A stretch of 64,000 nucleotides of DNA, from assembly GCA_021772935.1 (NCBI GenBank), contig JAJFLA010000032.1, positions 124,001 to 188,000 on the forward strand, in the 5' to 3' direction. Positions 27,259 to 35,700 of this stretch are shown here, one piece after another. The notes beneath the pieces were generated by a model. It had not been told where the DNA came from and searched no databases. It saw nothing but the letters and a program-made list of their open reading frames with translations. Made by a program: the position numbers and the translations under genes. Numbering within the stretch: position 1 is the stretch's first letter; each line of letters opens with the position of its first letter. The stretch is from Gammaproteobacteria bacterium. Lineage in GTDB: Bacteria; Pseudomonadota; Gammaproteobacteria; Xanthomonadales; SZUA-36.

Positions 27259-29410
27259 ACAAACCATATATCGGCTGGTATTGGTGCTGTTGCTGGTCAC
27301 TGCCAGCAGCACCAATGCCATGGCTGCCAGGAGTTCGGCAGTTGACAGTGTGCGCTTGACCGAGGTTGGTGACAGTGCCCGGATCGAGATCGTGCTCAGT
27401 TGTCCGAACCGATTCCTGGACTACTACCCTCAGGTAGAAACTGAGGTTTTGAAGATCAATCTGCTGCGTATGGAGCAATGCCTTTCTCTGAATTTACCCT
27501 CAGGCCGCCAGGAAGTTGATATATCTGGCCACAGCACAATTGTGGAGCTGGCGTCGGTGGAATATGAGGCGCGGCCTGGAGATGATGCCGTTTTGCACAT
27601 CAGGTTTGATCAATCTGTTGGCGCCGTGGTCAGTCAATCCGATGACCTTCGCCGGATTACCGTCATAGTCGAGACGGGTCACCGACTCACCAGCACTTTG
27701 CCTGTTGCAACATCATCCCCGACCACAAAAGGTATCAACCAGAATATAAGTGAGCCTGGAACAGGTGCAGCGCTGGGTGACCAGCCGCTGTCCGAGGCGC
27801 GGCTTGTGGCCTTAATGGGAGAGGCTGAAGCTGCCGTCTTGCAGGAAGACTACAACCGCTCCATTCAGGTTTACACACGCGTGCTGCGGGCTGCAGAAAA
27901 TATCCATACACCCCAGGCGTTGGAATTGCTGGGGTTGTCACGTGAGCGAAATGGTCAGAAAGCCCATGCGGTCGCAGAATATCAGCGCTATCTCGAATAT
28001 TACCCGGAAAATGAAGGCGCTGATCGCGTAAACCAACGCCTGGCAGGTCTGGTAACTGCACACAAGATTCCGAAGCCAGGCGAAAAGAGCCGCGCAGTTA
28101 CAAAAAGCCCCAGCGACTGGGACGCGTACGGTGGCATTTCGCAACACTATCGGCACGATACTTTCAAACTGAACGGTCAGGAATCTATCAATGCACAATC
28201 CTCCATATTAACCAACGCCGACCTGATGTTACGGCACCGTGGTACACGGATTGATCTATCCAGCCGCGTTTCACTAGGTAACATGTTGGATTTACTGGGT
28301 AGTGACAAGGGTCCGGGATCACAGAGCCGTCTTTATCAGGGTTATGTCGAAATCAGTGATCAGCCGACGAACCTCAGTGCTCGATTGGGCCGGCAAACCA
28401 TGCGCAACAACGGCGTTCTCGGCCGCTTTGACGGCTTGCATCTGGACTGGGAGTTCATGCCCGGAAAACGATTTAACCTTATGGCTGGATACCCGGTGGA
28501 CACCACCGCCGATGGTATTCAGACCAGCCGCCATTTCTTTGGCGCTGCAATAGATTTTGAACAAATTGCAGATATCGTCGATGTCAGTTTTTATTACAAC
28601 ACGCAAGAAATTGATGGTTTGAAAAACCGCGAAGCCATCGGTACTGAAGTCCGATATTTCGATAGTTCGAAATCACTCGTCGCCCTGATCGACTACGACA
28701 TTGGCTTCAATACATTAAACAATCTCATAGTAACGGGAAATTGGAACATCGGGGGTGGTCTCACTCTCAGCGCTTCAATCGACCACAGGTCCAGCCCCTT
28801 CCTGACGACCAGGAGCGCACTGATTGGTCAGCCTGTTGGCAGCATCGAGGAGCTATTGCAAATTTATACTTCCGATGTCATACGGCAACTGGCTAAAGAC
28901 CGGACTGGGTCTGTCGACTCTTTACGTCTGGGTGTATCGAAAAAACTTTCGGAGCGTTTTCAACTCAATGCAGATATGACCATGACTGGATTTGACGGCA
29001 CAATCGCATCAGAAGGTGTTTTGGCGACCCCGGACCAGGATACCCAGTATTACTTCTCGCTCAATCTTGTGGGTTCCAAATTGTTCATGGATGGGGATAC
29101 TTCCATTTTGGGCCTGCGTCATATCACTGGAATGACAAGTTCGACATCAACTTTGTCCTTGGATAGTCGTTTTCCACTGAGCAGAAAGTTTCGCATTAAT
29201 CCGAGATTCAGGGTATCGCGTCGCAACAGCAAGATGGATGACTCTGATTCGTGGACCGTGTCCCCGTCGCTACGCCTTTTATACCGTATCGGTCGCCGCT
29301 ATCGGTTGGATTTCGAGATAGGTAGTCAGTGGGTCAATCGGAATTCACCCAATGGTATAGGTGACCGAACATCCTGGTTCCTGTATGTAGGCTATCGTGC
29401 GGATTTCTGA
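27245..29410 (+). CDS. Predicted outer-membrane beta-barrel with AMIN-like and TPR regions
   Basis: A 721-residue exported protein. The signal peptide covers about 1-28 (VLVLLLVTASSTNAMAA). Residues about 33-145 form a beta-rich AMIN-like domain (ARIEIVLSCPNRFLDYYP), about 180-275 contain TPR-like helices (YNRSIQVYTRVLRAAEN, AVAEYQRYLEYYPENEGA), and from about 290 the chain is made of alternating amphipathic strands ending in YVGYRADF, a typical barrel end with terminal Phe. It starts with GTG inside the end of the cytochrome gene. By position and build it may be the barrel through which cytochromes pass electrons outward, in the manner of MtrB/PioB, but it shows no direct likeness to them. 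Confidence 0.7.
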   Translation: MTLIRQTIYRLVLVLLLVTASSTNAMAARSSAVDSVRLTEVGDSARIEIVLSCPNRFLDYYPQVETEVLKINLLRMEQCLSLNLPSGRQEVDISGHSTIVELASVEYEARPGDDAVLHIRFDQSVGAVVSQSDDLRRITVIVETGHRLTSTLPVATSSPTTKGINQNISEPGTGAALGDQPLSEARLVALMGEAEAAVLQEDYNRSIQVYTRVLRAAENIHTPQALELLGLSRERNGQKAHAVAEYQRYLEYYPENEGADRVNQRLAGLVTAHKIPKPGEKSRAVTKSPSDWDAYGGISQHYRHDTFKLNGQESINAQSSILTNADLMLRHRGTRIDLSSRVSLGNMLDLLGSDKGPGSQSRLYQGYVEISDQPTNLSARLGRQTMRNNGVLGRFDGLHLDWEFMPGKRFNLMAGYPVDTTADGIQTSRHFFGAAIDFEQIADIVDVSFYYNTQEIDGLKNREAIGTEVRYFDSSKSLVALIDYDIGFNTLNNLIVTGNWNIGGGLTLSASIDHRSSPFLTTRSALIGQPVGSIEELLQIYTSDVIRQLAKDRTGSVDSLRLGVSKKLSERFQLNADMTMTGFDGTIASEGVLATPDQDTQYYFSLNLVGSKLFMDGDTSILGLRHITGMTSSTSTLSLDSRFPLSRKFRINPRFRVSRRNSKMDDSDSWTVSPSLRLLYRIGRRYRLDFEIGSQWVNRNSPNGIGDRTSWFLYVGYRADF

Positions 29411-29487
29411 TGTGGTGTTATTGCATGGCAAGCGTATTGATTACCTATTACATCCCCCAGTTGCCATGATGTATGGCTTATGCAGGA

Positions 29488-29513
29488 ATTGACGCTGCGC
29501 TGGTAGCGTCAAT
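29488..29513. terminator. Hairpin between convergent operons, possible bidirectional terminator
   Basis: The inverted repeat ATTGACGCT / AGCGTCAAT (nine pairs, 8-base loop) lies between the end of the barrel gene at 29410 and the E2 gene, overlapping the E2 stop codon. Neither strand has a clear T-run after the stem, so termination is uncertain. Confidence 0.35.
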
Positions 29514-30750
29514 CCTCCATAAATATCATTGCGGGCTGCTCCAGCATGGTCTTCAACGACTGGATCATCATAGCTGCATCGTAACCGTCCACGAAGCGGT
29601 GGTCGAATGAAGAAGACAGGTTCATCATCCGCCGGATTACCACCTGACCATCTATCACAACCGGTCGTTCCACGGCCTTATTCACGCCGATAATGGCGAC
29701 CTCAGGCAGGTTGATCACCGGTGTGGTGACGATGCCGCCGTGTTTTCCCAAGCTGGTGATGCTGATGGTGGAGCCCATGAGTTCGTCACGTTTTGCAGTG
29801 TTGTCCCGTGCGGCTTCAGATACACGGCGTATTTCATGGGCAAGATCGTCCAGCGACCGTAATTCGCTGTGTTTTACGACAGGTACTTTCAGGCCATCCG
29901 GGGTTTGGGTGGCGATACCCAAATGAACCGCATGATGGCGGCTGATGACATTTCGTTCACGGTCATATAATGCGTTGCATTGTGGAAATTGCCGCAAAGT
30001 CCGGGCCAGTGCAAGACCGATAAATGGCAATAACGTCAGTTTGTTACCAGCCTCTGTTTTTTGATTGTTCAAGTGCTGGCGCAGTGACTCCAGCGCCGTG
30101 ATGTCGATCTCTTCAACGTAGGCGAAGTGAGGAATTTCCCGGTTTGCCTCTGACATACGTTCGGCGATGATGCGGCGTAGCCCAAGCACTTTGATTTCAG
30201 TGATTTTTGTAGAGCCTGTTTTCTGTTTACCCAGGCTGTTTGCTGCTGAAGTACTATCGGCCAGGTGAGCATCCAGGTCGGACCTCACGATGCGCCCACG
30301 TGGGCCGGTACCACTCACCAGGGCGAGGTCGATACCTGCTTCCAGCGCTCGCCGGCGGATGGTAGGTGATGTCAGCACTTTGCCTGACGGGGTTTCGGTT
30401 GATGTGTCTTCTTTCGCAGTTGAGTTTGCCACTACCGTTGAGTCTGTCACTACTGTCGCGGCTGCGACATCGTCAGTGTCGGGTAGATCTTCTTGTGGTT
30501 CAGTGCTGTCCTGGGTTTCAAATATAATCAACGGTGCACCTACCGCAATGATGTCACCGAGTTCGCCAGCCAGGCTGACGACGCGACCGGATACGGGTGC
30601 TGATAGTTCGACCGCCGCCTTGTCAGTCAGCATGGCGCCGATGGCGTCTTCTTCCTGCACGGTGTCTCCCACTTTTACCATCCACTCGGCAATTTCTGCT
30701 TCGACCAGACCTTCGCCCAGATCGGGTAACTTGAATATGTACTCGCTCAT
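29509..30750 (-). CDS. bkdB: Branched-chain 2-oxo acid dehydrogenase E2 (dihydrolipoyl acyltransferase)
   Basis: A 413-residue E2. The N-terminal lipoyl domain has the lipoylated Lys in LTDKAAVEL (about residue 43). A Thr/Ser-rich linker at about 80-125 leads to a peripheral-subunit-binding domain (SPTIRRRALEAGIDLALVSGTG), then the acyltransferase domain with SSSFDHRFVDGYDAAMM near the C-terminus, where His and Asp are catalytic. It moves the acyl group from E1 to CoA. The ATG at 30750 overlaps the E1 beta stop (ATGA); a longer frame from 30813 would lie inside the E1 gene. No E3 (lipoamide dehydrogenase) follows, so a shared E3 elsewhere is needed. Confidence 0.9.
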   Translation of the reverse strand: MSEYIFKLPDLGEGLVEAEIAEWMVKVGDTVQEEDAIGAMLTDKAAVELSAPVSGRVVSLAGELGDIIAVGAPLIIFETQDSTEPQEDLPDTDDVAAATVVTDSTVVANSTAKEDTSTETPSGKVLTSPTIRRRALEAGIDLALVSGTGPRGRIVRSDLDAHLADSTSAANSLGKQKTGSTKITEIKVLGLRRIIAERMSEANREIPHFAYVEEIDITALESLRQHLNNQKTEAGNKLTLLPFIGLALARTLRQFPQCNALYDRERNVISRHHAVHLGIATQTPDGLKVPVVKHSELRSLDDLAHEIRRVSEAARDNTAKRDELMGSTISITSLGKHGGIVTTPVINLPEVAIIGVNKAVERPVVIDGQVVIRRMMNLSSSFDHRFVDGYDAAMMIQSLKTMLEQPAMIFMED

Positions 30751-31763
30751 ACCGCCTCCATGATATTGCGGATACCAGCCACGACACGTTCCTGGCCGGG
30801 GAAATAGTCCCATTCAAAAGCATGCGGGTAGGGTGTTTCCCAGCCGGCAACGCGCTCGATCGGCGCTTGCAGGTGCCAGAAACATTCCTCCTGAATCGTT
30901 GCCACCAACTCCGCACCATAACCACCGAATTTTGAGGCTTCGTGTGCGATCAGGCAACGGCCTGTTTTTTCAACTGATTGCGTGAGTGTTTCAACATCCA
31001 GTGGTACCAGTGTACGCACGTCGATGATGTCGGCGCTGACGCCAGCGATGCGCACTGCTGCCTGCGCGACATGTACCATCGTTCCGTAAGTGATGATACT
31101 CAGTTCATCACCTTCCTCTACCACCGCAGCCTTGCCCAGCGGGATCGCATAGTACTCTTCCGGTACTTTGCCGCCGGGGTGTGTTGACCAGGGTACTGCT
31201 GGTTTGTTTGGGTCACCGTCGAAAGGCCCGTTATAGATACGTTTGGGCTCGAAAAACACCACTGGATCATCGGATTCGATGGCACTGATCAACAAGCCTT
31301 TTGCATCGTAGGGGTTTGAGGGCATGACCGTCTTGATACCGGACAGATGCGTGAACAGTGCTTCCGGGCTTTGCGAATGTGTTTGTCCACCACGGATACC
31401 TCCGCCGCAGGGCGTTCGTATCGTGACCGGTGAGAAAAATTCACCACCGCTGCGGTAGCGAAGCCGCGCCAATTCGCTGATGATCTGATCCAGTCCTGGA
31501 TAGATATAGTCTGCGAACTGGATTTCTGCTACCGGTCGCAGACCATTCACGCCGATGCCGATGGCGGAACCGACAATGCCGCCTTCGGAAATAGGGGCGT
31601 CAATGACCCGGTGTTCACCATATTTGGCTTGCAGGCCATCGGTGCAGCGGAATACGCCACCGAAATAACCGACGTCCTCGCCGAGGATAATAACGGTAGG
31701 ATCCTTCTCCATCATCGTATCCAGGGCAGAATTAATGGCCTGGATCATGTTCATCTGGCTCAT
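30747..31763 (-). CDS. bkdA2: Branched-chain 2-oxo acid dehydrogenase E1 beta subunit
   Basis: A 338-residue transketolase-like subunit. Family marks are VIILGEDVGYFGGVFRCTDGL at the start, DAPISEGGIVGSAIGIG at about 74-90, AEIQFADYIYPGLDQI, and TIRTPCGGGIRGGQTHSQSPE; the C-terminal domain has ADIIDVRTLVPLDVETL. The FGGVFR stretch is typical of branched-chain rather than pyruvate E1 beta. With E1 alpha it forms the ThDP-dependent decarboxylase for keto acids from Val, Leu and Ile. It overlaps both neighbours by 4 bases, giving a tight E1 alpha-E1 beta-E2 operon. Confidence 0.92.
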   Translation of the reverse strand: MSQMNMIQAINSALDTMMEKDPTVIILGEDVGYFGGVFRCTDGLQAKYGEHRVIDAPISEGGIVGSAIGIGVNGLRPVAEIQFADYIYPGLDQIISELARLRYRSGGEFFSPVTIRTPCGGGIRGGQTHSQSPEALFTHLSGIKTVMPSNPYDAKGLLISAIESDDPVVFFEPKRIYNGPFDGDPNKPAVPWSTHPGGKVPEEYYAIPLGKAAVVEEGDELSIITYGTMVHVAQAAVRIAGVSADIIDVRTLVPLDVETLTQSVEKTGRCLIAHEASKFGGYGAELVATIQEECFWHLQAPIERVAGWETPYPHAFEWDYFPGQERVVAGIRNIMEAV

Positions 31764-33004
31764 TGAGCCCCCCTTTTTAAAGCCAATAGTTGTTCACGTT
31801 GCTGCTTTAGGTGCTGTGGGGTTTCTGCATAGACATCATCGAACATTTCACGTACATCCAGACGCGGTCCTTCGCTCATGGTGCCGAAACTGATGGCCTC
31901 TTTCCAGGCGGCGATAACGGTCTTTTTTAGTTCATCATTCAATGCTGTGTGTTGTTCATCCGACCAGTGCCCGGTATTCACCATGTGTTGTTTCAAGCGT
32001 TCGATGGGGTCGCCGAGCGGGAAGGCGGCCCACTCATCCTTCGGCCGGTAACGGCTTGGGTCGTCACTGGTTGAATGGGCACCCCCGCGGTAGGTCACCA
32101 ACTCGACCAGGGTGGGGCCACCACCTTGACGAGCGCGTTGAGCCGCCCATTGTGTTACGGCGTAAACCGCCAACAGATCATTGCCATCCACGCGCACCCC
32201 CGGTATGCCCAGACCCAATCCGCGAGCAGCGAAAGATCTGCGTAAACCACCAGCGAAACCCTGGAAAGTTGAAATGGCCCACTGATTGTTGACCACGTTC
32301 AGGATAACCGGTGCCTGGTACACGGCGGCGAAAGTCAGCGCGTAATGAAAATCCGCCTCGGCAGTGCTGCCATCGCCAACCCAGGAGGCTGAAATGTGGT
32401 CTTCACCCTTGATGGCGGAGGCCATTGCCCAGCCTACGGCGTGTGGATATTGCGTCGCGAGATTTCCGGAAACAGAGAATAAATTGGCTTCTTTGTTGTG
32501 ATACATGATCGGCATTTGCCGACCCTTGCACATGTCACGCGTATTGGAAAGACACTGGCACATCATGTCTACGAGGCTGGTACCACGAAGGATGAAGAGC
32601 CCCTGGTTGCGGTATGAGGGAAACAGCATGTCGCCGGCATCGAGCGCCATACCCTGGCCGATAGAGACGGCCTCCTCACCGAGTGACTGCATATAGAATG
32701 ATATTTTCCCTTGTCGCTGCATGCGCTGCATGCGGTCATCCAATTGTCGAGTCAGCATCATCAAGCGCAGTGCTTCAAGCAGTTGTGCGGGTGTCAGATC
32801 CGGTACCCATTCACCCTTTGCCTCACCGTCGTCATCCAGCACACGCACTAATTCTTGTGCCAAGTTTTCGATCTCTCGTGCCGGTGCGTCAGTGTCGGGA
32901 CGCGCAACACTGCCAGCTTCCGATAAGGACAGGTAACTGAAATCGGGTGGTTGCCCTGGTCTTGCCGAAGGTTGCGGGATATGAAGGCGGGATTTAGGAG
33001 TCAT
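31760..33004 (-). CDS. bkdA1: Branched-chain 2-oxo acid dehydrogenase E1 alpha subunit
   Basis: A 414-residue ThDP-dependent subunit. The ThDP/Mg motif is WVGDGSTAEADFHYALTFAA to VNNQWAIS (about 210-247), and phosphorylation-loop-like residues are in YRGGAHSTSDDPSRYR near 310-325. YRNQGLFILRGTSLVDMM and GRQMPIMYHNKEANLFSVSG give the substrate pocket. The N-terminal 55 residues are an extension of the sort seen in bacterial BCKDH E1 alpha. It opens the dehydrogenase operon and follows leucine dehydrogenase by 25 bases, so deamination and decarboxylation genes are expressed together. Confidence 0.92.
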   Translation of the reverse strand: MTPKSRLHIPQPSARPGQPPDFSYLSLSEAGSVARPDTDAPAREIENLAQELVRVLDDDGEAKGEWVPDLTPAQLLEALRLMMLTRQLDDRMQRMQRQGKISFYMQSLGEEAVSIGQGMALDAGDMLFPSYRNQGLFILRGTSLVDMMCQCLSNTRDMCKGRQMPIMYHNKEANLFSVSGNLATQYPHAVGWAMASAIKGEDHISASWVGDGSTAEADFHYALTFAAVYQAPVILNVVNNQWAISTFQGFAGGLRRSFAARGLGLGIPGVRVDGNDLLAVYAVTQWAAQRARQGGGPTLVELVTYRGGAHSTSDDPSRYRPKDEWAAFPLGDPIERLKQHMVNTGHWSDEQHTALNDELKKTVIAAWKEAISFGTMSEGPRLDVREMFDDVYAETPQHLKQQREQLLALKRGAQ

Positions 33005-33029
33005 TTGTATTCAATTCTGTATTTTGTGA

Positions 33030-34097
33030 TTAAAGAATAGACGCCGGTTGTAGTACACCGGCGGCTACGATGCTTTCTGCCATTGTATCTGCAACACTAT
33101 TGGTCGGTATGTTTTGTGCGTCTGAATTAACAAAGATATCTGTCAGACGCCCAGGTATCAGTGCAATTTGTGTCTGTACTTCAGATTTACTCTTGTCGCC
33201 CATGTATTCCAAAGAGACACTGATTATACCGCCGCCATTAATGACGTAATCGGGTGCATAAAGTATTTGTCTGTCAAACAGACGTTGGCCGTCTGCCTCG
33301 GTGGCCAGTTGATTGTTGGCGGCCCCACCGATAACAGATGCCTTGATGTCTGGAATGCTCTTGGCGTCAAGCACAGCACCCATTGCACAGGGGGCCAATA
33401 CATCTACATCCTGAAAAAGTATTTGTTCTGTTGGAACCACTTGCGCATCGAACTCTGCTTGAGCACGTGCGAGGTTCTTTTCATTGACATCACTGATCAA
33501 CAGCTTGGCGCCGGCAGCATGTAATTGGCGGCACAAGTCATAACCTACTTTTCCAACACCCTGGACCGCCACACGTAGCTTGTCCAGCCCATCAGAACCA
33601 AGTCGATGTTTTACTGCAGCACTGATGCCAAGGAAAACGCCATCTGCGGTCCAGGGTGACGGGTCACCGCCGGCAGCGCCTTGTTGGGGTGGAAGACCGG
33701 CCACGAAATCTGTGACCTGTTTAATCTGGCGCATGTTGTTAACAGAAACACCTACATCTTCAGCTGTGATATATCGGCCACCCAGTGAATCGACACAACG
33801 GCCAAAGGCCCGGAACAGACCCTGCGAAGGTGGCTGTTCAGGGTCGGCCAGGATAACGGCTTTACCACCACCTAACGGCAGGCCCGCCATTGCGTTTTTA
33901 TAGGTCATGCCCTGGGACAGGCGCAATGCATCCCGAATGGCCTCAGCTTCGCTGGCGTACTGCCACATCCGACAGCCACCGGCAGCCGGACCCAATGCGG
34001 TTGAATGGACAGAAATAATAGCCTTGAGTTTAGTTTCAGGGTCATAAAACTGATGGAAGGATTCGTGTTCCTGGTTGGCCATGTTTTCAAAAAACAT
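33030..34097 (-). CDS. Leucine/valine (Glu/Leu/Phe/Val-type) dehydrogenase
   Basis: A 355-residue amino acid dehydrogenase. Catalytic Lys lies in GMTYKNAMAGLPLGGGKAVI (about 69-88), TAEDVG at about 118 is the conserved substrate region, and VAVQGVGKVGYDLC at about 183 is the NAD loop. It oxidatively deaminates branched-chain amino acids to the keto acids used by the following BCKDH genes. The ATG at 34097 has GAGGA 8 bases upstream; a longer frame begins at 34112. It is divergent from the Lrp-type regulator across a 139-base gap. Leucine is the most likely substrate; phenylalanine cannot be excluded. Confidence 0.88.
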   Translation of the reverse strand: MFFENMANQEHESFHQFYDPETKLKAIISVHSTALGPAAGGCRMWQYASEAEAIRDALRLSQGMTYKNAMAGLPLGGGKAVILADPEQPPSQGLFRAFGRCVDSLGGRYITAEDVGVSVNNMRQIKQVTDFVAGLPPQQGAAGGDPSPWTADGVFLGISAAVKHRLGSDGLDKLRVAVQGVGKVGYDLCRQLHAAGAKLLISDVNEKNLARAQAEFDAQVVPTEQILFQDVDVLAPCAMGAVLDAKSIPDIKASVIGGAANNQLATEADGQRLFDRQILYAPDYVINGGGIISVSLEYMGDKSKSEVQTQIALIPGRLTDIFVNSDAQNIPTNSVADTMAESIVAAGVLQPASIL

Positions 34098-34176
34098 CTT
34101 TAGAATCCTCAATTGTCCGAAGCATTTTTAACCAATAAATATACCAATATCTTTCGGAATTTGTTTTGCATAATTA

Positions 34177-34205
34177 CTGATAAGTCCAACAACAGCGCAT
34201 ATAAT
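34177..34205 (+). promoter_or_regulatory. Candidate promoter of the Lrp-type regulator gene
   Basis: TATAAT at 34200-34205 is preceded by CTGATA at 34177-34182 (four of six to consensus) with 17 bases between. It lies 31 bases before the ATG at 34237, in the shared gap with the divergent leucine dehydrogenase operon, where an Lrp-family protein would be expected to bind. Confidence 0.45.
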
Positions 34206-34236
34206 ATTCAATAACGTGTAAAAAAAGGAATGAATC

Positions 34237-34704
34237 ATGCAGGCAGTGGAGATTGATAGTTTAGACCGTAAGATTCTACGACTGCTACAGTCGGATGCAA
34301 GTCTTTCCGCGACTGCGATTGGAGAGCAGGTAGGTTTGTCACAATCACCCTGCTGGCGGCGAATACAGCGTCTGAAGAGTTCCGGCTTGATCAAGGAGCA
34401 GGGATTGGTCATTGACCGCAAAAAACTGGGCTTTGATACGATGGTGTTTGCACACGTTAAGTTGACTGCGCACGGTCGTAGCAAGGTTGCCGAATTTGGC
34501 GATACCATCCAACAGTTTCCGGAAGTTATGGAGTGTCATCTGCTACTGGGTCATGTGGATTTTCTGTTACGTATTGTTACCCCGGATCTGGAGGCCTACG
34601 AGAGGTTCTTTTTTGAGCGCCTGTCGCAGTTGCCGGATGTACAGGAGGTGACTTCGAGCATCGCGCTTACAGAGATTAAGCATACGACCGAATTACCAAT
34701 ATAA
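34237..34704 (+). CDS. Lrp/AsnC-family regulator, likely of the adjacent BCAA genes
   Basis: A 155-residue protein. Residues about 5-60 are the winged helix-turn-helix (LDRKILRLLQSDASLS, then GLSQSPCWRRIQRLKSSG), and about 65-150 the RAM ligand-binding domain (VMECHLLLGHVDFLLRIV). Divergent placement from leucine dehydrogenase and the BCKDH genes matches BkdR in pseudomonads, an Lrp-type activator that responds to branched-chain amino acids. That it controls these genes is inference from position. Confidence 0.88.
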   Translation: MQAVEIDSLDRKILRLLQSDASLSATAIGEQVGLSQSPCWRRIQRLKSSGLIKEQGLVIDRKKLGFDTMVFAHVKLTAHGRSKVAEFGDTIQQFPEVMECHLLLGHVDFLLRIVTPDLEAYERFFFERLSQLPDVQEVTSSIALTEIKHTTELPI

Positions 34705-34734
34705 ACGGGATAAGAGAGCTCTGTTCCAATCTGC

Positions 34735-34781
34735 TTGACATTGCAGCTTGAACTATATAACTTGCTTGTTACTAACAAGTT
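34735..34781 (+). promoter_or_regulatory. Promoter with overlapping TetR-type palindrome
   Basis: A perfect TTGACA lies at 34735-34740; TATAAC at 34756 (15-base spacer) or TAACTT at 34758 (17-base spacer) can serve as -10. Directly overlapping is the perfect inverted repeat CTTGTTA-C-TAACAAG (34765-34779), set in a second one, AACTTG/CAAGTT (34759-34781). A palindrome at the -10/+1 of a promoter ahead of a tetR gene is a typical auto-repression site. Confidence 0.6.
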
Positions 34782-34799
34782 AGTTGCCTGAATGACTCG

Positions 34800-35045
34800 A
34801 GCCCGAACATTTCACCAAGGCGGACCTCAAAATGATGAATCTGATGTTTAATCAAGAAAGTATGGGTGTTTTGGTGTTTTTCTACGGCTTACAGTTTGTC
34901 CTATCCGATTTTGCACAGCATCTAGCTTCACATTTCGGCCGATCCTCCTCGAACCATAGCTACCGCTATGCTTCATCGAACGATCAACCAAACTGTTTCG
35001 CCAGCTGCAGCGCAAATCCCGAATCCTTGGTGAAATGTCCGGGCT
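34800..35045 (+). repeat. MITE-like element, copy 1 (246 bp)
   Basis: The element is bounded by 21-base inverted repeats sharing the core ACATTTCACCAAGG (left 34800-34820, right complement 35025-35045, one mismatch). It encodes no protein of substance. Inside, CATAGC/GCTATG forms a short hairpin within a larger partly palindromic region. A second copy of the same length lies in opposite orientation at 40414. It sits between the TTGACA promoter/operator and tetR, and its right end contains the first ATG of the tetR frame. No target-site duplication is clear. Confidence 0.8.
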
Positions 35046-35700
35046 AGCTGTGCAAAAAGCCAACCATCCGGTACTGCGTGCCACACAGGCGGAACGCACT
35101 GCTTTGGCAGAAGAGAAAATGGTCAACGCCACCATTGAACTTCTCAATACCGTCGGTTTGGCTGGTACCACCCTAATAGCTATTGGTGAGCGGGCCGGTT
35201 ATAGCCGGGGACTGGCAAGTCACCATTTCGGTTCCAAAACGGGTCTGTTTCGCAAAGTTTTGAAACAAATCAGTGCCGTCTGGACTCGGGACCTCAATCG
35301 CCGGGTCGAAGGCAAGACCGGACTGAGCGCACTATTGGGTGCTTTAGACGCCCATCGTGACCACGTACGGGATTACCCGCAACACGCCCGTGCCATGTAC
35401 ATCCTGTGGACCGGTTCATTCGATCCGGCATCTGAATTCAAACCCAACGTGATCGAATTTCACAGGCTTCAACGTGAAACGGCTGCGGCCTGGGTTGTCA
35501 GTGGAAAGGAAACAGGTGAAATCAGGCAGGACATAGACCCTGAAAGTTTTGGTGAACAGTTCTATGCATCGTTACTGGGTCTTAACTACCAATGGTTAGT
35601 TAACCCGAATATTGATTTGAATGCGTCTGTCGGCGTACTTAAACAGAACATTGTCGCCTTGCTCAAGGCGGAAAACCCTTTGATAAAGGAAATAAAATGA
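35035..35700 (+). CDS. TetR-family transcriptional regulator
   Basis: A 221-residue protein. The helix-turn-helix is at about 28-70: [19 protein letters not shown], then [22 protein letters not shown]; the rest is an all-helical ligand domain. The first ATG of the frame (35035) lies inside the inverted repeat of the MITE, so the first four residues come from the element. The next ATG (35119) would cut into the DNA-binding domain, so 35035 or a lost original start is likely. The stop overlaps the thiolase start (ATGA), which makes it the first gene of the fatty-acid operon it probably controls, with the palindrome at 34765 as the likely operator. Confidence 0.85.
   Translation: MSGLAVQKANHPVLRATQAERTALAEEKMVNATIELLNTVGLAGTTLIAIGERAGYSRGLASHHFGSKTGLFRKVLKQISAVWTRDLNRRVEGKTGLSALLGALDAHRDHVRDYPQHARAMYILWTGSFDPASEFKPNVIEFHRLQRETAAAWVVSGKETGEIRQDIDPESFGEQFYASLLGLNYQWLVNPNIDLNASVGVLKQNIVALLKAENPLIKEIK

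Noticed and set aside
34832-35047. Open frame of 71 codons before tetR, and a 107-codon minus-strand frame
   Set aside because: Both lie mostly inside the MITE-like element, whose inverted-repeat DNA is shared with the copy at 40.4 kb; no protein likeness.
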